A DNA stretch of 46,468 nt, from assembly GCA_025453555.1 (NCBI GenBank), contig JALOQC010000091.1, positions 1 through 46,468 on the forward strand, in the 5' to 3' direction. This document shows, piece by piece, positions 41,241-46,468 of the stretch. This DNA is from Myxococcota bacterium (lineage in GTDB: Bacteria; Myxococcota_A; Polyangia; Polyangiales; Houyiibacteriaceae). The stretch's first letter is position 1; each line of letters begins with the position of its first letter. The translations under genes were made by a program, and so were the position numbers. Below the pieces are notes generated by a model. It was given only the letters and a program-made list of their open reading frames with translations. It did not search any database and was not told the origin of the DNA.

Positions 41241-42857
41241 ATGCACGAGCGATTCTCCTCACGCCGAGGCTCCCTGCTGCGCGGGCTCATCTTGCTCGCG
41301 GGTCTCTCGCTCTTCGCCGGCTGCAAGGTCACCGCGGAGGACATCGAGTACTGGCAGGGCACGGTGAAGGGACCGGGCAAGATCGTCGCGGTCATGCTCG
41401 CCGAGCGCTACCCGATCGAGCTGCGCACGCAGGCCGCGCTCGCGCTCGTCGAGATGGAGCGCAACGACCGCGACTACGTGCAGGAGCTCCAGCGCGCGGT
41501 GCAGACGCTGCAATCGCAGGACGCCGCGGCGACGCAGCAGATCGTCGACGGCATGGTGCCGGGCCTGCAGGAGATGATGCGCGGCGGAGACACCACGCAG
41601 CAGGATCCCGCGCTCGGCCCGCCGCCCTCGCAGGTGCGCGCGAAGGACGCGGCCTACATCCTCATCCCGCACGCGAGCGCGGGCACGCGTCAGCAGCTCG
41701 TCGCGGCCGTCGTCGGTTGGTACGCGGTCGACTTCGCCGAGCGAAACCTCGCGGGCAACTACAGCGCCGAGCAGGTCGTGCGCTCGCTCGGCGCGCCGGC
41801 GGCCGAGCAGCTCGTCGACGCGATGAGCGCGGAGCAGCCGCAGCAGGCGCTCATCAAGATCACCGAGATGATCGGCCAGATCGGCTCGCCCGCGACCAAG
41901 CAGCGCGCGTCGGAGCGCCTGGTCGGCATCGAGCGCCAGATGGAAGGCCAGGAATTCCTCGACTGGCTGAAGAACAAGATCCGCACGTCGCTCCAGGAGC
42001 AAGGCCGTGAGGTCGACGACGCGCGCATCACGCTCATCGCGGAGATCAATCGCGAAAACTTCATCAACGAGGGCGCGCTTCCGGCGATGAAGCACCTCGC
42101 GAGCGAAGAGGTCGTGCGAAACCGCCTCATGGAGATCGCGCGGCAGGCCCCGCCGGCCGGAACCGACGCGGTTCAGGCGGAGGTCGCGAACCTGCGGCGT
42201 CAGAAGGCGCTCCAGGCGCTCGAAGGCAACGCGACCACCGCGGAGCTCACGGCGCTGCTCGACATCGCGCTCGACGAGACCAACCCGATCAACGTGCGCG
42301 ACTACGCCTTCGACCGCGTGGGCGACATCGGCAGCCGCGACGCGATCCCGCGCCTCTGGCCGCTGGTGCAGACCGCCGACAACGACGTGCTCAAGAAGCG
42401 CCTCCGCTGGCGCGCGGGCGAGCTGGTGCTCGCGCTCGGTGGACCGGAGGTCTTGGCGGAGTTCCTCGCGAAGCTCCCCGCCGATCGCGAGGTCGAGTAC
42501 GAGCCCGAGGAGCTCGCGGGCTACGCGCAGCGCATGAACCAGATGACGCCCGCGCCGGTGGCGATCGCGGAGGCGCAGCTCCGCTCGCCCGCGTGGCACC
42601 TGCGCATCATCGGCATCCGCTTCGTCGAGCGGCACGGTGTCGAAGCCGACGTCGCGAAGCTCCAGCGCCTCGTGAGCGACTCCGCGGCGGGCGTGGGCGC
42701 GAGCTGGGCGAACCGCGAGATCCCGACCGTGGGCAAGGTCGCGGAGGACGCGATCACGAAGCTGCGCGAGCGGCTCGCGGCGCCGGCAGCTGGAGCGGAA
42801 GGCGCGGCCCAGGCGCCGGCGGGCCAAGCTCCGGCAGGCGAAGCGGCAGGGGAGTGA
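41241..42857 (+). CDS. HEAT-repeat-like lipoprotein
   Basis: 538 aa from the ATG at 41241. Signal with lipobox LFAGC. Almost wholly alpha-helical with HEAT/armadillo-like helix pairs (TQAALALVEMERNDRDYV, APAAEQLVDAMSAEQPQQAL, ALQALEGNATTAELTALLDIAL, AFDRVGDIGSRDAIPRLWPLV, GVEADVAKLQRLVSDSAAGV). The C-terminus is an Ala/Gly/Pro-rich tail. Probably a periplasmic scaffold. It is followed after 9 bp by an RHH-FHA protein, likely cotranscribed, which may link it to phospho-signalling. Confidence 0.8.
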   Translation: MHERFSSRRGSLLRGLILLAGLSLFAGCKVTAEDIEYWQGTVKGPGKIVAVMLAERYPIELRTQAALALVEMERNDRDYVQELQRAVQTLQSQDAAATQQIVDGMVPGLQEMMRGGDTTQQDPALGPPPSQVRAKDAAYILIPHASAGTRQQLVAAVVGWYAVDFAERNLAGNYSAEQVVRSLGAPAAEQLVDAMSAEQPQQALIKITEMIGQIGSPATKQRASERLVGIERQMEGQEFLDWLKNKIRTSLQEQGREVDDARITLIAEINRENFINEGALPAMKHLASEEVVRNRLMEIARQAPPAGTDAVQAEVANLRRQKALQALEGNATTAELTALLDIALDETNPINVRDYAFDRVGDIGSRDAIPRLWPLVQTADNDVLKKRLRWRAGELVLALGGPEVLAEFLAKLPADREVEYEPEELAGYAQRMNQMTPAPVAIAEAQLRSPAWHLRIIGIRFVERHGVEADVAKLQRLVSDSAAGVGASWANREIPTVGKVAEDAITKLRERLAAPAAGAEGAAQAPAGQAPAGEAAGE

Positions 42858-42866
42858 AGGAGCGAG

Positions 42867-43823
42867 ATGGATCAGAACAAGAAGACGCTCCGCAGCTTCC
42901 AGTGTCGCGATTATCTCTGGGAGATCTTCGGACAGATGTCGGCCGAGCTGGAATGCTCGGTAGACTATTTGATCAACGAGGCGATGCGACAGTACGCGCG
43001 CTCCCGAAACTACGGAGTGCGTAGCCCGTCCACGCCGGGCATGCCGTCACCGCGCACCGCCCCGCCGCCGGCGCAGGCCATGCCGCAACCGATGCCCCAC
43101 GCCGCGCCGCCCGGGCCGCCGCCGGGGCCCCCGCCTGCCGCGCCGATTCCGTCGGTGAAGCCGGCCTCGCGACCGCCGATCCCGAGCGCACCTCCTCCGC
43201 GCCCCGGCCCGACGCCTGGCGCGTACGGAGCCGCAGCCGCCGCGCCCTTCCCGTCCGCGCCACAAGCGCCGCCGCCGCAAGCCGCGCCGCCCGGCTACGG
43301 CGGCTATCCGTCGGCACCGGGGTATCCGCCCCAGGCGGCACCCCCCGCCTACCCGCCTCAGCCCGCCCCCGGCTACCCGCCTCAGGCTGCACCGCCGGGC
43401 TATCCCGCCGCGCCGCCCGCCTATCCCCCGCAGGCGGGCTATCCCTCCGCGCCTGCGCCGCGCCCGGGAGCCCCTGCGCCGCGCCCGAGCGCACCGCCCC
43501 CGCTGCCGGGGTCCAGCGCGCCTGGCCCGATGCCCGGCGCGCGTCCGACTCTCTTCGCGATCTTCAACGGACAGAAGATCCCGGTCACCAAAGACGAGTT
43601 CGTGATCGGTCGCGGCAGCAAGACCGCGGACCTTCCGATCAAGGACGGCAACATCTCGCGCCGCCACGCGGCGGTCGTCTTCCAGGGCGGCGCCTTCTAC
43701 ATCAAGGATCTCGGCAGCACGAACGGCATCGAGCACCTCGGTCGCCGCATCGACAGCAAACGCATCGAAGAAGGCGACGTCTTCGCGGTGTGTGACTACG
43801 AGATCCGCTTCACCTACCGCTGA
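42867..43823 (+). CDS. FHA-domain protein with ribbon-helix-helix-like N-terminus
   Basis: 318 aa; GGAG 7 nt before the ATG. The N-terminal 50 residues (FQCRDYLWEIFGQMSAELE, CSVDYLINEAMRQYARSRNY) have the strand-helix-helix look of RHH DNA-binding proteins. The centre (about 55-225) is Pro/Ala/Tyr repeats (GYPPQAAPP-like). The C-terminal FHA domain reads FVIGRGSKTADLPI, NISRRHAAVVF and DLGSTNGIEHLG, with phosphothreonine-binding Arg, Ser, His and Asn. It could link Ser/Thr kinase signalling to DNA or to protein assembly. Confidence 0.87.
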   Translation: MDQNKKTLRSFQCRDYLWEIFGQMSAELECSVDYLINEAMRQYARSRNYGVRSPSTPGMPSPRTAPPPAQAMPQPMPHAAPPGPPPGPPPAAPIPSVKPASRPPIPSAPPPRPGPTPGAYGAAAAAPFPSAPQAPPPQAAPPGYGGYPSAPGYPPQAAPPAYPPQPAPGYPPQAAPPGYPAAPPAYPPQAGYPSAPAPRPGAPAPRPSAPPPLPGSSAPGPMPGARPTLFAIFNGQKIPVTKDEFVIGRGSKTADLPIKDGNISRRHAAVVFQGGAFYIKDLGSTNGIEHLGRRIDSKRIEEGDVFAVCDYEIRFTYR

Positions 43824-43874
43824 TCGCGTTCGCGCGACGAGCGATCCCGCGTGTCACCGCTCGCGCGGGCGTGT

Positions 43875-43985
43875 GATCTGACGCGCACTGGCGCGTGCTC
43901 TCGCGACGGCGCGACGGCGCGTGCTCCTCGCGACGGCGCTCGACGGTGCGTGCTCTCGCGACGGCGCGTGCTCTCGCGACGTCGG
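43875..43985. repeat. Imperfect tandem repeat between convergent genes
   Basis: Several copies of GCGTGCTCTCGCGACGGC (about 18 bp, with variants) between the FHA gene and the esterase gene, which ends at 43991 on the other strand. The remainder of the gap shows nothing else. Confidence 0.75.
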
Positions 43986-43990
43986 CCGGC

Positions 43991-44935
43991 TCACTCGACC
44001 AGGCGCGCGAAGAAGAGCGCCGCCGCTTCCGTGCCGAAGCTCGGCCAGACGTGTCCGCCTGCGTGCTGGCAGTAGTGCACCGGCGTTCCGACGTTGCAGC
44101 CGTCGTACTCGATGCAGGGCTCGGGCATGACGTCGCCGCCCGTCGCCTCGCATCCCGCCGCGTCGCGGAAGAAATCGCGGAACGCTTCGCGCCCCGAGGT
44201 GAGCTCCATCGTCCCGATCGTGATCCACGCCGCGGGCGAGCTCACGCACTCTTCTTCGTCGAAGTAGAGCACCGAGCCACCGACCGCGATCGCGCGGATC
44301 CACTCGCGCCGGCACCCGAGCACGCCCGAGAACGAGCCGCCGCCCGAGAAGCCCATCGAGAAGATCGCGTCGTCGTTCACGCAATAGGCGTCGCGCAGCT
44401 CGTCGCGGATCGCGTCGAAGTACGCGAGCTCCTGCTCGATGCGCGCAGGCCACGTGTCGGCCGGCATGTCGTAGTCGCGCCAGTTGCCGTCGATCGCCTC
44501 CGCGACGACGAGGATCGCGTTCTCGCCGAACACCCCGCGCACGTTCCGATCGCCGCTCGTGCCGTTCCAGTAGGACGCGCTGCCGCCGTTGCCGTGCAGC
44601 GCGAAGACCACCGGCCACGAACGCTCGCGCGTGTAGCCGCTCGGCACGTAGAGCAGGTAGCGCCGCTCCATCCCGTCGAGCGTGAAGGTGCGCTCGCCCG
44701 TGGTGAGCCCTTCGCCGTCGACGCAGCCGGGTGAGCCGATCGGACCTGCGTCGACGCCCACGTCGGGTGCACCCGCGTCGAGCTCGACGTCGTCGCCGGC
44801 GTCGAACGAAGCGTCGATCCCGTTCGCGTCCGGCCGCGGCATCGCGGAGTCCCTCACCGCCGCATCCGTCGACGTGTCGTCGTCTCCACACGCGAGGCCG
44901 CAGAGGAGCGCGAGCAGCAGAAGTCGGTTCGGCAT
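43991..44935 (-). CDS. PHB-depolymerase/LpqC-like esterase lipoprotein
   Basis: 314 aa. Signal with lipobox GLAC, then an Asp/Ala/Gly linker. The alpha/beta-hydrolase domain starts near RRYLLYVPSGY and contains ALHGNGGSASYW (oxyanion region), the nucleophile elbow MGFSGGGSFS and a final His in CQHAGGHVWPSF. Order and spacing fit the COG3509 family, which includes poly(3-hydroxybutyrate) depolymerases and feruloyl esterases. Extra Cys pairs fit an exported protein. Substrate not determinable. Confidence 0.85.
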   Translation of the reverse strand: MPNRLLLLALLCGLACGDDDTSTDAAVRDSAMPRPDANGIDASFDAGDDVELDAGAPDVGVDAGPIGSPGCVDGEGLTTGERTFTLDGMERRYLLYVPSGYTRERSWPVVFALHGNGGSASYWNGTSGDRNVRGVFGENAILVVAEAIDGNWRDYDMPADTWPARIEQELAYFDAIRDELRDAYCVNDDAIFSMGFSGGGSFSGVLGCRREWIRAIAVGGSVLYFDEEECVSSPAAWITIGTMELTSGREAFRDFFRDAAGCEATGGDVMPEPCIEYDGCNVGTPVHYCQHAGGHVWPSFGTEAAALFFARLVE

Positions 44936-45048
44936 GTGAAGAGCGTTTCAGAGACGAGCGTTCGCGTCCACGACCACGCCGCCTCGCTCCTGGCGCGTGA
45001 GCTCCGTCGGCCGGATCGACGAACCACGTCGGGCCACGGGAAGACCAC

Positions 45049-45195
45049 CACTTCGGGACGCGGAGATGACGTCGGGACGTGGAAATGACGTCGGGACGTG
45101 GAAATGACGTCGGGACGTGGAAATGACGTCGGGACGTGGAAATGACGTCGGGACGTGGAAATGACCTCGAGGCGCGGGAAACGACCTCGAGTCGC
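45049..45195. repeat. 19-bp tandem repeat array
   Basis: Five perfect copies of GACGTCGGGACGTGGAAAT (45068-45162), flanked by degenerate units on both sides (for example GACCTCGAGGCGCGGGAAAC). It lies upstream of the esterase gene (start 44935) and downstream of the hydrolase gene (stop 45226). Each unit contains GACGTC. No gene between. Confidence 0.93.
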
Positions 45196-45225
45196 GCGCG
45201 ACCGTCGTCGAGGTCGGACGCGCGA

Positions 45226-46110
45226 TCAGACCAGGTCACCCGTCGCGAACCGCACGAGCGCTTCCCCGAGCTCCACCGCCTGGAACTTCTGCGGGTTGTG
45301 CCCACCCTCCGCGAACCGGAGCACCGGACCGCCGATCTCGCGCGCGGTCTCTTCGAAGATCGCGCGCTCGATGAAGGGATCGCGCGCGCAGAACGCGTGC
45401 AGCACCGGGAGCTCGACCCGACGCAGACGCTCCGCGTGCGCCGCAGTGTCGGTCGCCGCGATGCAGCGCATCGTGTGGCGGATCCCGAGATCGGTCGCGT
45501 GCTGGAAACCCGTGCGCTCGAACATCTTCCGCAGCGGCTTGCGCAGCACGCGCTCCGCGAAGGGAAGCGAGAGCACCGCTTCGGCTGCGCGAGGTCGCGC
45601 ACGCCGCAGCCCACGATGAATCCGCAGACCGGGTGAGCTGACGAGCGCGAGCCCCGAGAAGAGCTCCGGTGCCAGCGTCGCGGCCATGGTGCTCACCACG
45701 CCGCCCATCGAGTGACCGACCAGGCAGGGCTTGCCGAACCCGCGATCGGTGGGCCCGCGATCGTGTCGCGTCCGCGGGGTCGGCCGCGGACGATCGAGCT
45801 CCAGGGCGCGCACGACGTCACCCACGAAGCGCCCCCGCGCCTCGACGCTCGGACCGGGCTCGGTCGAGAGCGGTGTCTCACCGAAGCCCGGCATCTCCAC
45901 GCGCACGACCCGCGCGCCGTGCGACGCGAGCACCGGCGCGAGCCAACGGAAGTCGCGCGCGCTGCCCGGCAGCCCGTGGACGAGCAGGAACGTCGGCGCG
46001 TCGACGAGCTGCCGATCGGCGGGGCCGTCGTAGACGTACGAGAAGATCCGATCGTTCGGCAGACGCGCGAGATCACGATCGGCGGTCGAGGGCGCGGCGG
46101 GCGTGGTCAT
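45226..46110 (-). CDS. Alpha/beta hydrolase with a palindrome-encoded insertion
   Basis: 294 aa. TFLLVHGLPGSARDFRWL (oxyanion loop), EMPGFGETPL, nucleophile elbow CLVGHSMGG, acid in FCARDPF and His in EGGHNPQKF: a complete triad for an esterase/hydrolase. Between ALELDRP and KPCLVGHS, where relatives have a short turn, lie about 18 extra residues (RPTPRTRHDRGPTDRGFG). They are encoded by a palindrome (45770-45791) related to the 38.1-kb repeat, plus a short direct repeat of CCCGCGATCG. It is immediately before the nucleophile strand, so activity may be affected. Substrate unknown. Confidence 0.85.
   Translation of the reverse strand: MTTPAAPSTADRDLARLPNDRIFSYVYDGPADRQLVDAPTFLLVHGLPGSARDFRWLAPVLASHGARVVRVEMPGFGETPLSTEPGPSVEARGRFVGDVVRALELDRPRPTPRTRHDRGPTDRGFGKPCLVGHSMGGVVSTMAATLAPELFSGLALVSSPGLRIHRGLRRARPRAAEAVLSLPFAERVLRKPLRKMFERTGFQHATDLGIRHTMRCIAATDTAAHAERLRRVELPVLHAFCARDPFIERAIFEETAREIGGPVLRFAEGGHNPQKFQAVELGEALVRFATGDLV
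45770..45791. repeat. Palindrome of the 22-bp family inside the hydrolase gene
   Basis: GTCCGCGG-GGTCGG-CCGCGGAC. Same 8-bp stem/6-nt loop layout as GTCGGCGG-GGTCAG-CCGCCGAC at 8128 and 38127-38321, with position 4 changed G to C and its stem partner changed C to G. Translated in frame. Confidence 0.8.
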
Positions 46111-46228
46111 GGCCTCGTCACTTTCCAGGTTCGGTCACCGGCCGCCGACGCGCGCCGGAGGCCGCGGGCTCGCCGCGGAGTCGGTCGCGAGGAGTCGCGC
46201 GCGTCCGCGGCGTCACGCGCTCAGGCTC

Positions 46229-46468
46229 TCATTTGTTCAAGTCCGACCAGCGCTTGGCCGCGCGGTTGAAGAAGAACAGACCGATCGTGGACGCGACGCC
46301 GATCGCGGCGAACACGTACCAGATGCGGTGCGGCTCGTAGGTGACCCAGAGCAGGTCCGTCGCCTCCGTGCCCGACTTCCCGAGCTCGGTCATCAGCGTC
46401 TCGAACGCGTTCGCGCGGGTGATCTCGAGCGGCGCGAAGGTCGCTTCGAGGGTCTCCACCTCGCCGTT
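46229..46468 (-). CDS. C-terminal end of a membrane protein (5' end outside window)
   Basis: Open at the right edge; at least 79 residues. A helical segment (EITRANAFETLMTELGKSG) is followed by one membrane helix (RIWYVFAAIGVASTIGLFFF) and a short basic cytoplasmic tail (NRAAKRWSDLNK). This looks like the last transmembrane helix of a multi-spanning transporter, possibly MFS, but the family cannot be fixed from the fragment. Confidence 0.55.
   Translation of the reverse strand, partial: NGEVETLEATFAPLEITRANAFETLMTELGKSGTEATDLLWVTYEPHRIWYVFAAIGVASTIGLFFFNRAAKRWSDLNK

Noticed and set aside
40867..41262. Short frames on both strands between the reductase and the HEAT-like lipoprotein
   Set aside because: No ribosome site, no domain and Arg/Ser-rich composition on both strands.
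45049..45195. Possible CRISPR or origin iterons (19-bp units)
   Set aside because: Direct contiguous copies without spacers; no replication gene or DnaA-type boxes nearby.

Overview
The window is very GC-rich DNA with strong G/C third-position bias. It is dense in lipoproteins whose signal is followed by Asp/Ala/Gly-rich linkers and Cys-rich modules, FHA-domain proteins, a PP2C phosphatase, VWA proteins and a CsgA-like dehydrogenase. This suggests a myxobacterium (Myxococcota, Polyangiales, possibly Sandaracinus-like). That is inference from gene style; no rRNA or marker gene is present. No tRNA, rRNA or CRISPR array was seen.

Layout. 1-2.4 kb: end of an acyl-CoA dehydrogenase, a CsgA-type SDR and a divergent TetR repressor with a palindromic operator. 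2.5-5.6 kb: three genes coupled by GTGA overlaps (MBL-fold hydrolase, small membrane protein, ECF sigma factor). 5.6-8.6 kb: DUF2461 protein, TetR regulator and a propeller-like lipoprotein, followed by a 16-bp tandem array. 8.8-13.4 kb (minus): a phospho-signalling operon of zinc-ribbon/double-FHA protein, PP2C phosphatase and FHA-TM-pseudoprotease. 13.7-14.9 kb: outer-membrane protein and a small acidic protein with its own promoter and terminator. 15.16-16.68 kb: an intact IS4-family (IS50/Tn5-like) insertion sequence. 16.7-25 kb (minus): TPR lipoprotein, threonine aldolase, and three surface lipoproteins, two of which are frameshifted (one by a 31-bp tandem duplication).

25.3-34.4 kb is the most interesting part: a divergent envelope locus probably for metal (zinc?) handling. 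Leftward are a TonB-dependent receptor carrying its own TonB-like domain and two related lipoproteins, one ending in a His/Asp tail with an EF-hand. Rightward are a LolD-like ATPase, an FtsX/MacB-type permease and a DUF3299-like protein. ATPase, permease and DUF3299 match a gene set known to be zinc-regulated in Pseudomonas. The permease has an unusual periplasmic loop: two tandem domains that look like the ExbD/TolR periplasmic domain, followed by about 165 residues of His/Asp/Glu repeats. Related palindromes lie on both sides of the divergent promoter region.

34.4-46.5 kb: SufT-like factor, heme/PD40 lipoprotein, outer-membrane protein, DUF5648-like lipoprotein, YdcF-like protein, an NAD(P)-binding protein whose 3' end is lost, HEAT-like lipoprotein, RHH-FHA protein, PHB-depolymerase-like esterase, alpha/beta hydrolase and the tail of a membrane protein.

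Two genome-wide traits stand out: short tandem repeats with a different unit at many gene boundaries, and a 22-bp palindrome family (8-bp stem, 6-nt loop) found as a six-copy array at 38.1-38.3 kb and once inside each of two protein genes, with a compensatory stem change between family members.
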